This document shows, piece after piece, positions 1 to 8,032 of a DNA stretch of 64,000 bases. The stretch's first letter is position 1. Every line of letters begins with the position of its first letter. The DNA comes from Oscillospiraceae bacterium. GTDB lineage: Bacteria; Bacillota; Clostridia; Oscillospirales; Ruminococcaceae. Under the pieces are notes generated by a model. That model made no database searches. It worked only from the letters and a program-made list of their open reading frames with translations, and was not told where the DNA came from. The DNA lies in contig SVMX01000010.1 in the NCBI GenBank assembly GCA_015067175.1, positions 1-64,000 on the forward strand, given 5' to 3'. Made by a program: the position numbers and the translations under genes.

Positions 1-150
1 GCATACATAAGCGCCGCGGCCTGCTTTCTTGCCTGTTGGGTCGAGAGATATCTCGCCCTCCTTGCTGCGCACTATCCTGACTGCGCCCTTTTTTCCGATC
101 ATTTCGCCGCAGCCTAAGCATTTGCGAAGCGGTATGTGCTTTTCCTGCAT
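1..150 (-). CDS. rnpM: RNase P modulator RnpM (YlxR), N-terminal part
   Basis: Partial gene; only the first 50 codons lie in the window. The translation carries the YlxR signature: IPLRKCLGCG near the N-terminus, a basic stretch, then DPTGKKAGRGAYVC. YlxR (DUF448) is a small nucleic-acid-binding protein, recently linked to RNase P modulation, encoded between nusA and infB in Firmicutes. The ATG (148-150) is preceded by a GGAGAA-type site and starts 10 bp after the nusA stop, so it belongs to the rimP-nusA operon. The rest of the gene and probably infB lie beyond the left edge. Identification is firm from motif and position. Confidence 0.93.
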   Translation of the reverse strand, partial: MQEKHIPLRKCLGCGEMIGKKGAVRIVRSKEGEISLDPTGKKAGRGAYVC

Positions 151-160
151 AATCTTCTCC

Positions 161-1345
161 TTATTCCTCTGTCTGAGTCTCAACAGCCTCAGGCTCTTCC
201 TCTATCTCGGGAAGCTCGATGACCTCAAGATCCTCGGGAGTTACCTTGCTCTCAGCCTTGATATCGATCTTAAAGCCTGTAAGCTTAGCCGCAAGCCATG
301 CGTTCTGACCCTTGTTGCCGATAGCGAGCGAAAGCTGATTATCGGGAACGATAGCCTTGCACGCACGCACCGCAGGATTGTTGATAACTACCTGTGTAAC
401 CTCTGCGGGCTTCAGTGCCTGCTTGATAAACTCCTCGGGATCGTCGCTGTAGAGAACTACGTCAATCTTCTCGCCCTTTATTTCCTTTGTAACAGCGGTG
501 ATACGGCTCTTCTGCGGGCCGATGCAGGTGCCGACAGCGTCAACATTGGGATCGTTGCTGATAACAGCGATCTTGGAGCGTGAGCCTGGAGCACGGCTGA
601 TGGACTTTATCTCAACAGTGCCGTCATATATCTCGGGACATTCAAGCTCAAAAAGGCGCTTGATAAGACCCTTGTCTGTTCTTGTAATTCTGAGGGACTG
701 CTTCTTTGCACCCTCCTTGTATTCTCTTGAAACGCCTGTGATGTACACCTTAACTACCTGTCCCTCAGTGAGCACCTCTCCGGGTATCTGGTCGTTTCTC
801 ATAAGCAGTGTTTCGTTCTTGTTGATCTCGATAGTTGCATGACCTGTCTTAGGCTCAACACGGGTAACGAGTGCGGATACCGCCTCATTCTCGTACATAC
901 CCCACATTTCGGAGAGCTGCTGACGCTCAACATCGCGGAAGCCCTGCTTGATGAGGTCCTTTGCGTTCTTTGCGGCAATTCTCTTAAATTCGTGAGTGTC
1001 GATAGGGCAGCGCACCATATCGCCTACCTGAAGTGTGGGATCGATCTTTCTTGCTTCTTCAAGCACGATCTCAATCTCAGGCTCGTAAAGGCTGTCAACT
1101 ACCTCGATGACCTCCTTGAGAATGCTTACATCGAATATCTGCTTTTCAAGGTCGATGTTTACCTGAACAGCGTCGCTTTCCTTATCCTCAATGTGAAGAT
1201 TGGTCTTTAGGCTCTTTTCGATCGCAAGCTTGATCTTGCCGACGAAAACATCGGGGTCAATGCCCTTTTCGGTGGCGAGGTCTGCCAGCGCGTTGAAAAA
1301 CTCGCCGATCTCGTTTTCTTTTGGTGCTACCTTTTTCTTAGCCAT
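161..1345 (-). CDS. nusA: Transcription termination/antitermination factor NusA
   Basis: A 394-residue protein with the NusA domain order: N-terminal RNA-polymerase-binding domain (about 1-125), S1 domain (about 130-200), then two KH domains with the family signature SRAPGSRSKIAV and a C-terminal LSLAIGNKGQNAWLAAKLTG. It binds RNA polymerase and nascent RNA and controls pausing and termination. An in-frame ATG at 1363 exists, but the ATG at 1345 is preceded by GGAGGAAAAA at good spacing and gives the usual start MAKKK. The first KH domain has GPQK where GxxG is usual. It ends in an acidic tail. It lies 20 bp downstream of rimP in the same operon. Confidence 0.97.
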   Translation of the reverse strand: MAKKKVAPKENEIGEFFNALADLATEKGIDPDVFVGKIKLAIEKSLKTNLHIEDKESDAVQVNIDLEKQIFDVSILKEVIEVVDSLYEPEIEIVLEEARKIDPTLQVGDMVRCPIDTHEFKRIAAKNAKDLIKQGFRDVERQQLSEMWGMYENEAVSALVTRVEPKTGHATIEINKNETLLMRNDQIPGEVLTEGQVVKVYITGVSREYKEGAKKQSLRITRTDKGLIKRLFELECPEIYDGTVEIKSISRAPGSRSKIAVISNDPNVDAVGTCIGPQKSRITAVTKEIKGEKIDVVLYSDDPEEFIKQALKPAEVTQVVINNPAVRACKAIVPDNQLSLAIGNKGQNAWLAAKLTGFKIDIKAESKVTPEDLEVIELPEIEEEPEAVETQTEE

Positions 1346-1365
1346 TTTGTGTTTTTCCTCCATTA

Positions 1366-1857
1366 TTAAATATCATAGTCATCAAAATCATCGTAATTTA
1401 TACCTGAGATATCAGCAATAGCCATCGTCAACGTGCCGAAATCTCCGTTTACCGTTATGTTTTCACCGTCAAAACCGTCAAGAACGGCGCTGAAAGCCTT
1501 TGAGGGAGCGCCCTCGACCAGCTTATAGGTCTTGACCTTAACTTTTTTGCCGACAGACGGAGCAAGCTGCGCAATACGGCGTATCGGTCTTTCAAGACCT
1601 GCTGAACCGATCTCCACATAATCTACCCTGTCGATAAAATCCTGCTTATCAAGCTCGGCGTTGATAAGTCCGTCGACTGCCTCGCAGTCGTCAAGAGAAA
1701 CGCCCTCAGCCTTGTCGATAAACACGCGGAGATACCACTTTGCGCCCTCTTTTGCAAACCAAACGTCCCACAGCACAAAGCCATGCGACTCAACAATCGG
1801 ACGAACAACAGCCTCCGCAGCAGCTTCGACCGAGCTGAAGCCCTTTGCTAATGCCAT
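1366..1857 (-). CDS. rimP: Ribosome maturation factor RimP
   Basis: A 163-residue protein matching RimP (YlxS, DUF150) in size and pattern: an N-terminal domain with ESHGFVLWDVWF, then LRVFIDKAEGVSLDDC and VEIGSAGLERPI, and a C-terminal SH3-like beta domain. RimP helps assemble the 30S ribosomal subunit in the cytoplasm. It is the first gene of the rimP-nusA-rnpM operon, with ATG at 1857 preceded by AAAGGGG. A conserved-looking leader hairpin and a sigma-A promoter lie just upstream. Context and sequence agree, so the call is firm. Confidence 0.96.
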   Translation of the reverse strand: MALAKGFSSVEAAAEAVVRPIVESHGFVLWDVWFAKEGAKWYLRVFIDKAEGVSLDDCEAVDGLINAELDKQDFIDRVDYVEIGSAGLERPIRRIAQLAPSVGKKVKVKTYKLVEGAPSKAFSAVLDGFDGENITVNGDFGTLTMAIADISGINYDDFDDYDI

Positions 1858-1909
1858 TCAATAACCCCTTTCGTTGGTTTTCGGGTGAAATTCCCCCTAA
1901 TTAAAACTT

Positions 1910-1935
1910 AAAGACCGGAGCAAGCCCCAGTCTTT
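1910..1935 (-). ncRNA. rimP leader stem-loop
   Basis: In the 5' untranslated leader of rimP the RNA can fold AAAGAC-T-GGGG-CTTG-CTCC-G-GTCTTT: a six-pair outer stem, one mismatch and a four-pair inner stem with one G-U pair. It sits about 20 nt after the predicted start site and 50 nt before rimP. A similar hairpin precedes rimP in other Firmicutes, as I recall. It may stabilise the mRNA or act in control of the nusA operon. No T-tract follows, so it is not a terminator. Confidence 0.55.
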
Positions 1936-1954
1936 AGTCTAATCTATCATTTGT

Positions 1955-1983
1955 ATTATAACACTATTTTATAATAAAATCAA
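1955..1983 (-). promoter_or_regulatory. Sigma-A promoter for rimP-nusA-rnpM
   Basis: On the minus strand TTGATT (1978-1983) is followed after 17 bp by TATAAT (1955-1960). It lies about 100 bp upstream of rimP and just upstream of the leader hairpin. Confidence 0.75.
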
Positions 1984-2120
1984 GTAGTTTTTATAATTTT
2001 TTAAGACAATTTTTCATATGCTAAATATTACAATGATGATGTTTATATCATAAATATGTACTCAAATATCAGAACATTAAAATCAAAATCGGCAAACAGA
2101 TAACATTTTTCAAAATCAAG

Positions 2121-2150
2121 TTGTAAATGTCAACAAGTGTGCAATAATAT
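2121..2150 (+). promoter_or_regulatory. Possible promoter for the small HTH gene
   Basis: TTGTAA (2121-2126) with an AT-rich -10-like TAATAT (2145-2150) 18 bp downstream, about 45 bp before the gene's ribosome site. The rest of 1984-2197 is AT-rich with nothing else recognised. The match is modest. Confidence 0.4.
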
Positions 2151-2197
2151 ACTACAATATGGGTATAGTAAAAAAAATAACAAAAGGAGTGAGAAAT

Positions 2198-2440
2198 ATG
2201 TTTACCAACAGAACGCCAGACGGCAGAAACAACATCTGCGGTGTCAAAGTTGCAATGCTTCGTAAAGGATTGAAAATATCTCAGCGCGAGGTTGCAGACA
2301 GGTTACAGCTGATTGGACTTGACATTGACAAAAACGCTGTTCAGCGTATCGAATCGGGTCAGAGATTTGTCACCGATATTGAACTCATCTCTCTCGCAAA
2401 GGTATTTTCCACTACCATTGAAGAACTTTTAAAGACATAA
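2198..2440 (+). CDS. Small Cro/C1-type helix-turn-helix regulator
   Basis: An 80-residue protein that is nearly all one XRE-type helix-turn-helix domain. VAMLRKGLKISQREVADRLQ forms the first helices and recognition region, DKNAVQRIESGQRFVTDIEL the rest, followed by LAKVFSTTIEELL. It should bind DNA as a dimer; the target is unknown and no partner domain is present. A start further upstream at 2159 is possible, but ATG 2198 has AAGGAG at the right distance and matches the compact form of this family. It is a single-gene unit ending in a hairpin terminator shared with the opposite gene. It could be autoregulatory, but no operator was found. Confidence 0.85.
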   Translation: MFTNRTPDGRNNICGVKVAMLRKGLKISQREVADRLQLIGLDIDKNAVQRIESGQRFVTDIELISLAKVFSTTIEELLKT

Positions 2441-2461
2441 TAAACATTATAACAATTTTTT

Positions 2462-2492
2462 ACGGCTGAGCTAAACTCTGCCGTTAATTTTT
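2462..2492. terminator. Bidirectional terminator, HTH gene / VanY gene
   Basis: Hairpin ACGGC-T-GAG, loop CTAAA, CTC-T-GCCGT (2462-2484), followed by TTAATTTTTT on the plus strand and an AATTGTTAT-rich stretch on the minus strand. It separates convergent genes. Confidence 0.8.
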
Positions 2493-3469
2493 TATGCCAG
2501 CCCCAAAAACTCCTCTAAACAAAGTCTGCTGTCATGGACGAGCTTTGCAGTACTCTCTCCAAGGTAGCGGATATGCCAAGGCTCATAAACATAGCCCGTT
2601 ATATCCGTTTTATTCTCGGGATAGCGTATTATAAAGCCGTATTTATAGCAGTTTTCTGCAAGCCATCTGCCCTCCTCGGTCTCGGCATAATCAGTTTCTA
2701 TAGAGGTCACGTCTATGGCAAGACCCGTCTGGTGCTCGGAGTGGCCCGCTTTTGCGGAATACATGACCGCGGCTTCGTAACCGTCACGGTCGCACCAGTA
2801 TTTAAACGTGCTCTCCTGTTTCTCATACGAGCGATAGCCCGACACAATCGTCATATCAAAGCCCGACTCCTCTTTCATGCGCAGAAACGCCGAATAAGCG
2901 TCGCTGTTTATACCGTTTCCGTAGCTTTCGGGCAGGTCGTACTTTTTATTGACAAGCAAAATGTCACCAACATACGTAACTCCGTCCCTTTCGACAGGCT
3001 GAGGTGCGCAGATACGCGCCGTAACGCTGCCGCCGCACACGATATCATCAAAGCTTTCTGTGACATTCAGCACGCCATCGCCGCCGACAGAGCTGTTTTC
3101 GTCTATTTCAAGCTTGCCGCTGAGGTCGATACTGCCGCCTTCCATTACCACGATACGGCCACCCTGAAGCTTGACATTACCTGTGATATCAACATCTCCG
3201 CACACGCACAAAATGCCGTTTTCGGATATCTCAAGCTCGCCCGCAACAGCAAACTCAACACCATCTTCTATGGTAAGTCTGCCGCCGTTGATACACATTA
3301 TTTCTTTCTCGCCGACAGTATAATCCTTAACTACCTTTTTAGGTGTGGTTATCTCCGTAACAGAGCTTAACGAGGCGGACGCAGAGGTCTGCGAGCTATC
3401 TGCCGCACAAGACGAAAACATTGACGCTAAAAGCGCCGCAGCAGCAATAAAAACGAAACGTTTTGCCAC
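2492..3469 (-). CDS. Lipoprotein D-alanyl-D-alanine carboxypeptidase, VanY/M15B type, with beta-solenoid-like N-terminus
   Basis: A 325-residue secreted lipoprotein. The signal peptide ends in FSSC with lipid-anchored Cys21. Residues about 45-150 are short repeats rich in G, I, V and D (LEISENGILCVCGDVDITG and similar), suggesting a right-handed beta-solenoid. The C-terminal half is a VanY-type zinc peptidase: SGYRSYEKQ, SEHQTGLAID (His246, Asp253) and EPWHIRY (His299) give the full metal-binding set. It should trim D-Ala from peptidoglycan stem peptides outside the membrane. The start is GTG, with GAGGGG just upstream and a strong promoter. The solenoid may bind wall polymer or self-associate; that part is inference. 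Confidence 0.88.
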   Translation of the reverse strand: MAKRFVFIAAAALLASMFSSCAADSSQTSASASLSSVTEITTPKKVVKDYTVGEKEIMCINGGRLTIEDGVEFAVAGELEISENGILCVCGDVDITGNVKLQGGRIVVMEGGSIDLSGKLEIDENSSVGGDGVLNVTESFDDIVCGGSVTARICAPQPVERDGVTYVGDILLVNKKYDLPESYGNGINSDAYSAFLRMKEESGFDMTIVSGYRSYEKQESTFKYWCDRDGYEAAVMYSAKAGHSEHQTGLAIDVTSIETDYAETEEGRWLAENCYKYGFIIRYPENKTDITGYVYEPWHIRYLGESTAKLVHDSRLCLEEFLGLA

Positions 3470-3503
3470 GCTGACCCCTCCCCTACTATAATGGTTTTAA
3501 CAA

Positions 3504-3532
3504 ATTATAGCACACAAAAAAAGAAAAGTCAA
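3504..3532 (-). promoter_or_regulatory. Sigma-A promoter for the VanY-type gene
   Basis: Minus strand TTGACT (3527-3532), 17 bp, TATAAT (3504-3509); 35 bp upstream of the GTG start and directly after the preceding gene's terminator. Confidence 0.88.
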
Positions 3533-3538
3533 CGAAAA

Positions 3539-3565
3539 ACGGTACCGCTATTTGAAGCGATACCG
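3539..3565 (-). terminator. Terminator of the C11 protease gene
   Basis: Eleven-pair hairpin with one G-U pair (ACGGTATCGCT / AGCGGTACCGT on the minus strand), followed by TTTTTCG. It lies 28 bp after the stop codon. Confidence 0.85.
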
Positions 3566-3592
3566 TTCATTTAATTTCGGCGATCTGTTTAC

Positions 3593-5953
3593 CTAATCGC
3601 CCGCGTAATAGAGGTTGTATCCGTAATACTCACAATAGTCACAGCCATCGCCGTTGCACTCCTCGCAGATATAGCAGTAGAAATAGCCATAACCCTCGCA
3701 ATAGTCACAGCCGCTGCCGTAACAGCTATCACAGGTGTATATATTGTCGCAGCTGTCGTCATAGTTGTAGTCATCGTCATTACCGCTGTAGTCATCATCA
3801 AGCTCATCGGGATAGAAAGTCAGACTTCCATCGTCCTCGATGGTGAAGGTGACCTCAGGCGTGAAGTACCAGTTGCCATATATGTCATACAACGTAATGC
3901 TGTAGGTATAATCAGCAGCGGGCAGCATCTCGTAAGAAAGCCCGAGATTGCCATTATATTTATATGGGTCGCCTGTAAAGTAGTCGGTCATATCATCATA
4001 GAGATAAGAGTAAACAGGCTCTATCACATCGCCGATCTCAAGCTGCACAATATCTCTTGACGCCATACCTGTATCTTCGTCAATGCCGTCCCATGTTCCG
4101 AGAACATTCCACTCGGCATGGTTCCAGTCATATTCAAGACGCAGATTGGTGTATTCTCCGTTCAGAAGTATCGGGCAGGTATAGATACTTACATCATCAG
4201 TCTTGTCAACGATCTCAATAGGCAGCGGCTGTCCGTCGCCAAGAGAGAGCCATGTTCCGTCAAAGTCATCAGTGATAAGATGCCTTGTCCAATCATATAC
4301 CACCTCATCGTCACAGCCGAGGTAGATACTGGTTCCGTCTGTATCCTCTAAGAAAAGACTGCACGCAGCGTAGCTCAGATTATCAAAATCGGTCAGCTTA
4401 ACAGTGTAGTAACCATCGTCATTGAAAAAGATATCTTCTACAGGGATACTGCCTGTTTCATAATCAGCAAAGCCGTCTGTATTGGTGCTGTAATCACCGT
4501 ATTCATAGTCGATATCCCAGATATTATCATAGTCCTCACAAAGCTGAGCATTGTCGTAGGTGCTTATATCTCCGCCCGTCGTACCGTATGCCACTTTGTC
4601 AACGAAAGCAAGATAGTAACTGCTGGGGCAGATGCCCGAAAACGTTGAAAGCTCCTCGGAGCCTTGAACGGCAAGCGGATAATAGATAGAAAGTCCGCTT
4701 GCTCTGCCGTGCTGGATACCGTTCTTTTTGTAGCGTATCGCAGATTTGAGCTTATCCAGCGTATCGGCAGCATTGGAACAATAATCCGATGCCGCTTCAA
4801 GTATGCCGCCTAAGTCCACCATATTCGTGAAGCCCTCGGTACGGTTGTTGCCGCCGAAGCTATCGGCAGACTGGATAGCCTTAACGATATCTGTGAATTT
4901 TCCGCTCTCATACATCTGCTGTGCCGTTTTGTCAAAGGACGTTATCAAAGCGTCTATTTCGGAAAGCTTTGTGACGGAAAGGGTCGCAGTGTATTCAAAG
5001 GCGTCAAGCTTGCAATGTTCATAATATGCCTCACCTATAGCCTTTCCGAGGGCGGCGCCGTCTGCGTCGGGCGACTCGGCAAGGAATTCCAACATTGCGG
5101 TGTAATCCCAGCCGTTGCTCGGCTCAAGCTCCTCCGAGGCAAACATATAATTCGCATACGGAACGAGCATATTTGCAGTTTCAAGCGTAGCCATGAGGCA
5201 AGCGTCAAAGCCGATAAACTCGAACTTTTCGGTCATATTGTCAAAGTTATCGCTCAAAGCCTTGTCTATCTCGTCAAGAGTAAGGCTGTCGTAGTCAAAT
5301 CTTTCATCAAAGCAAACACCGCTGATGCTTCCGCCGCCGTGGTTCCAGAATATCAGTCCCATGTTTTCGGCGGGATAATTTTCAACGCCCCATTCAATAA
5401 AATCAGAAAGAGTGCTCGACCTGCCCATGCTGGTGAGCGACTGCTCGTCAACAAGATCGAAGTAGTCCTCAGTTAGCTCAAAACGCTGTATCTTGTCCGC
5501 GGCAATTTCGCTATATGACCACTCATTCGTGCCGCCCGTCTGAAATACGAAGTTTATATTCTCGCCAAGCTCTGCGTTAAAAGCTTCAAAAATATCTGTA
5601 GAAGCGGAAAAACCCAAGCTTTCAAGATCAGTGCCGCACATATACACCAATATAGTCCAATCGTCGTCGCCCATTGATATTTCGTCAGATCTGCTTCTTC
5701 GCGCAACCTCAAGCTGACCGTCGCTTCTGGAAATGATAGAGCCGCTGTCGCCGAAATCACGCGCAGTGGGTTCGGGCTTACTCTCGACCTCGTCAGAAGT
5801 CACTGTCGTTTTTTCGGTAGTGCTTGACCATGACGGCAAAGTGAATTTCTCATTATCGCTTTGACTGTCAGCCGCATTATCATTGCTGCAGCCAGTGAAC
5901 GCAAGCGTTATCGAAGCAGCAACACATAATGCCTTAATGAAATTGCTTTTCAT
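3593..5953 (-). CDS. Clostripain-family (C11) cysteine protease lipoprotein with cysteine-rich tail
   Basis: A 786-residue lipoprotein; the signal peptide ends LAFTGC (Cys22). A Ser/Thr-rich linker leads into the C11 domain: DDWTILVYMCGTDLE (about 98-112), FWNHGGG with catalytic His205, and GFDACLMA with catalytic Cys252. C11 enzymes cut after Arg or Lys. A long beta-rich region follows. The last 60 residues hold two units of the pattern CxxCxGxGCxxCxxxGY, like a DnaJ zinc finger, between acidic and Tyr-rich stretches; this is odd for an exported protein. ATG 5953 has GAGGAGG upstream. Single gene with its own consensus promoter and terminator. Confidence 0.88.
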   Translation of the reverse strand: MKSNFIKALCVAASITLAFTGCSNDNAADSQSDNEKFTLPSWSSTTEKTTVTSDEVESKPEPTARDFGDSGSIISRSDGQLEVARRSRSDEISMGDDDWTILVYMCGTDLESLGFSASTDIFEAFNAELGENINFVFQTGGTNEWSYSEIAADKIQRFELTEDYFDLVDEQSLTSMGRSSTLSDFIEWGVENYPAENMGLIFWNHGGGSISGVCFDERFDYDSLTLDEIDKALSDNFDNMTEKFEFIGFDACLMATLETANMLVPYANYMFASEELEPSNGWDYTAMLEFLAESPDADGAALGKAIGEAYYEHCKLDAFEYTATLSVTKLSEIDALITSFDKTAQQMYESGKFTDIVKAIQSADSFGGNNRTEGFTNMVDLGGILEAASDYCSNAADTLDKLKSAIRYKKNGIQHGRASGLSIYYPLAVQGSEELSTFSGICPSSYYLAFVDKVAYGTTGGDISTYDNAQLCEDYDNIWDIDYEYGDYSTNTDGFADYETGSIPVEDIFFNDDGYYTVKLTDFDNLSYAACSLFLEDTDGTSIYLGCDDEVVYDWTRHLITDDFDGTWLSLGDGQPLPIEIVDKTDDVSIYTCPILLNGEYTNLRLEYDWNHAEWNVLGTWDGIDEDTGMASRDIVQLEIGDVIEPVYSYLYDDMTDYFTGDPYKYNGNLGLSYEMLPAADYTYSITLYDIYGNWYFTPEVTFTIEDDGSLTFYPDELDDDYSGNDDDYNYDDSCDNIYTCDSCYGSGCDYCEGYGYFYCYICEECNGDGCDYCEYYGYNLYYAGD

Positions 5954-5998
5954 ATCCCAACCTCCTCAAAATGTCAAAGATTTGTCATTCTCACAACA

Positions 5999-6027
5999 AT
6001 TATACAACCAAAAACAATAATTGTCAA
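5999..6027 (-). promoter_or_regulatory. Consensus sigma-A promoter for the C11 gene
   Basis: Perfect TTGACA (6022-6027), 17 bp, TATAAT (5999-6004) on the minus strand, 46 bp from the start codon. Confidence 0.9.
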
Positions 6028-6048
6028 CACTAAGCAAGTGAATGCAAA

Positions 6049-6082
6049 GACCGTATCATTCCACCGGGGAACGATACGGTCT
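6049..6082 (-). terminator. Terminator of the GH5 cellulase gene
   Basis: Ten-pair hairpin AGACCGTATC / GATACGGTCT with a further short inner stem, 15 bp past the stop codon. The T-tract on the minus strand is short (TTTGCATT). Confidence 0.72.
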
Positions 6083-6096
6083 GAAAGCCATTAAAA

Positions 6097-7776
6097 TCAG
6101 TGTGAAAGGAACCAATCGCGCATGAATCTGCCGCTTTCGGTGAGCTGCGAATCAGTCCAGCCGCCCTTAGAGCTTGCGCCATGTGCAAGAATGGAACAGG
6201 TCTCGTTCTTATCCGACAATGCCCAGTTGATGTAGCTTATATTAAGCTCGTCAAACATCGTCAGCCACTTTCTTGCCTCAGAAAGATTGTTGCTGCCACC
6301 GCCCGAAGCGTCACAGTTGCCGAACTCAGACACAAATATCGGAAGTCCGCTGTTATAGCACTTCTTTGCTCTATCGCGAAGCCAATCGCCGTGTGTTGCA
6401 GCATAATAATGCAGCGCATACATGACGTTATCAAATTTCAGCGGGTCGGCAAGCGCCTTGTCTATATCCTGTGACCATGTGGGCGTGCCAACGATAACAA
6501 CGGAATCGGGGTCGTTCTTGCGTATAACGGGGATAACCTCCTCGGCGTAAGGCTTAACATCGCCGCCCCACGAAGCGTAACCGTTAGGCTCGTTGCATAT
6601 CTCATAAATTACATTTGGATACTTGCTGTATTTCTTTGACATATAGTCAAAAAAGCGCAGCGCGTCGGATTTACGCACCTGCGGCGACTGGTCGCCAAGC
6701 AAATGCCAATCTATTATTACATACATATCAAGCTCAATGCAGGCGTCAACGCAGTCCTGAACAAGCTTTTCAAGCCCTGCCTTGGTGCTGTCGTTGTAGC
6801 CCTCGCCCGCACCCGAATACATTGCGATACGAATGGTATTGATATTCCAATTGTCGCGCAGATATTTGAACGCCTGCTTATTCGCGAACGCAGGAAACCA
6901 CTGTATACCGTGTGTGGAAACTCCGCGAAGCTGTACAGGAGCGCCGTCCTCTCCAACAAGGTCAGGACCTTTTACAGAAAGCTGACCAATATCGGAAACA
7001 AGACCGTATTTGCCCGTGTGCTCTATATTCTCCTCAACGGGAGGCTTGCTGACGGAAGAGGTGGTCTTTGTTGTTGCGGCAGTAGTCTGCGCTGTTGTAC
7101 TGCTCGGCTTTTGTGTGTTGTTATTCACCTGTGCCTGCTTTCCGTTTATCGTAATCGAAGAAATGCTTGTTACCGCAGAGGGCGTCTTTATAATACAGCC
7201 GAATGTAGTTTCAGAACCCGCAGCTACCTCGCCGTTATATTCGGCGTTGACTGCGGTGAAAGAATTGCCGTTCGGTGTCACAGACACGTTCCACTGCTGC
7301 ATAAGCTCGCACTGCTGACCGAGGGAAACTTCAACACTCCAGCCGCTGAGCGCCTTATCCGAGCCGTTTTTCACCGTAAAATCTATCTGAGTGCAGTGCT
7401 TGCCGCTCTCTTCCCATGTAGAGGGAATGGAATAACTCACCGAAACGCCCGTGCTTTCAGACGGCTTCGAGGTCTGCGGTGCTGTTGTGGTCGTTTGCTG
7501 CGTGGACGTTACCGCCTCGGTAGGCTCAGTCTGAGCAGTCGTAGAAGCAGTATCAGACGGCTGCGTCTGCTGAGGCTGGGATTGCGTAGGCTCGGTCGCC
7601 TGTGAGCCTTGCTCGGTCGGCTGTGAGCTTGAAGCAGTATCATCGGTAACAACGCTTGCCGATGTAGAATTGATGCTGTCCGATGAAAGCTCTGCGGACG
7701 ATGAGCCGCAGGCGGTCATTGTAAGTAACATAGCTGCGCTTAAAAGCACCGCAGCTATCTTTTTTGATTTTAGCAT
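6097..7776 (-). CDS. Cell-surface cellulase: CBM2-like domain plus GH5 (subfamily 2-like) endoglucanase
   Basis: A 559-residue lipoprotein (LTMTAC, Cys23). After a Thr/Gln-rich linker comes a carbohydrate-binding module of CBM2 type (about 110-215; KNGSDKALSGWSVEVSLG and a WNVS motif), a second Thr/Ser linker, then a GH5 barrel (about 255-559). The barrel has LRGVSTHGIQWFP, YVIIDWHLL, acid/base Glu in YEICNEPNG and nucleophile Glu in IFVSEFGNCD, typical of GH5_2 endoglucanases that cut internal beta-1,4-glucan bonds. ATG 7776 is preferred over an upstream TTG because AAAGGTGA sits just upstream. The lipid anchor and linkers suggest a surface-held enzyme. No dockerin is seen. Confidence 0.92.
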   Translation of the reverse strand: MLKSKKIAAVLLSAAMLLTMTACGSSSAELSSDSINSTSASVVTDDTASSSQPTEQGSQATEPTQSQPQQTQPSDTASTTAQTEPTEAVTSTQQTTTTAPQTSKPSESTGVSVSYSIPSTWEESGKHCTQIDFTVKNGSDKALSGWSVEVSLGQQCELMQQWNVSVTPNGNSFTAVNAEYNGEVAAGSETTFGCIIKTPSAVTSISSITINGKQAQVNNNTQKPSSTTAQTTAATTKTTSSVSKPPVEENIEHTGKYGLVSDIGQLSVKGPDLVGEDGAPVQLRGVSTHGIQWFPAFANKQAFKYLRDNWNINTIRIAMYSGAGEGYNDSTKAGLEKLVQDCVDACIELDMYVIIDWHLLGDQSPQVRKSDALRFFDYMSKKYSKYPNVIYEICNEPNGYASWGGDVKPYAEEVIPVIRKNDPDSVVIVGTPTWSQDIDKALADPLKFDNVMYALHYYAATHGDWLRDRAKKCYNSGLPIFVSEFGNCDASGGGSNNLSEARKWLTMFDELNISYINWALSDKNETCSILAHGASSKGGWTDSQLTESGRFMRDWFLSH

Positions 7777-7809
7777 GATATCACCTTTCAAAAAGTTAAT
7801 CTATTAAAT

Positions 7810-7838
7810 ATAATACATCATTGCGCTTGATTTGTAAA
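7810..7838 (-). promoter_or_regulatory. Promoter for the GH5 cellulase gene
   Basis: Minus strand TTTACA (7833-7838), 17 bp, TATTAT (7810-7815), 34 bp upstream of the start. Confidence 0.72.
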
Positions 7839-7942
7839 GACTTTGCAGGAAAAAACGGCAATTTTTATCATTGCAGTATTGAACAAATGATGTAAAACAA
7901 CGATTTCTCTTGTACAAAATTGCCAATTATCGCAAAGAGTTA

Positions 7943-7971
7943 TTGACATTTTTCATCAAACAATATATAAT
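7943..7971 (+). promoter_or_regulatory. Consensus sigma-A promoter for the EAL gene
   Basis: Perfect TTGACA (7943-7948), 17 bp, TATAAT (7966-7971), about 60 bp upstream of the start. It diverges from the cellulase promoter. Confidence 0.9.
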
Positions 7972-8032
7972 GTTTAATAGATTATTATAACTAAAATACA
8001 AGTTTAACTTAAGTTGAAAAGAGATGATACAA

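Noticed and set aside
2534..3370. Long plus-strand open frame opposite the VanY-type gene (278 codons)
   Set aside because: No ribosome site and no recognisable protein pattern; it is the mirror of a well-supported coding gene on the minus strand.
6703..7605. Plus-strand open frame of 300 codons opposite the GH5 cellulase
   Set aside because: Arg/Cys/Leu-rich composition typical of antisense of Thr/Ser linkers; no start signal.
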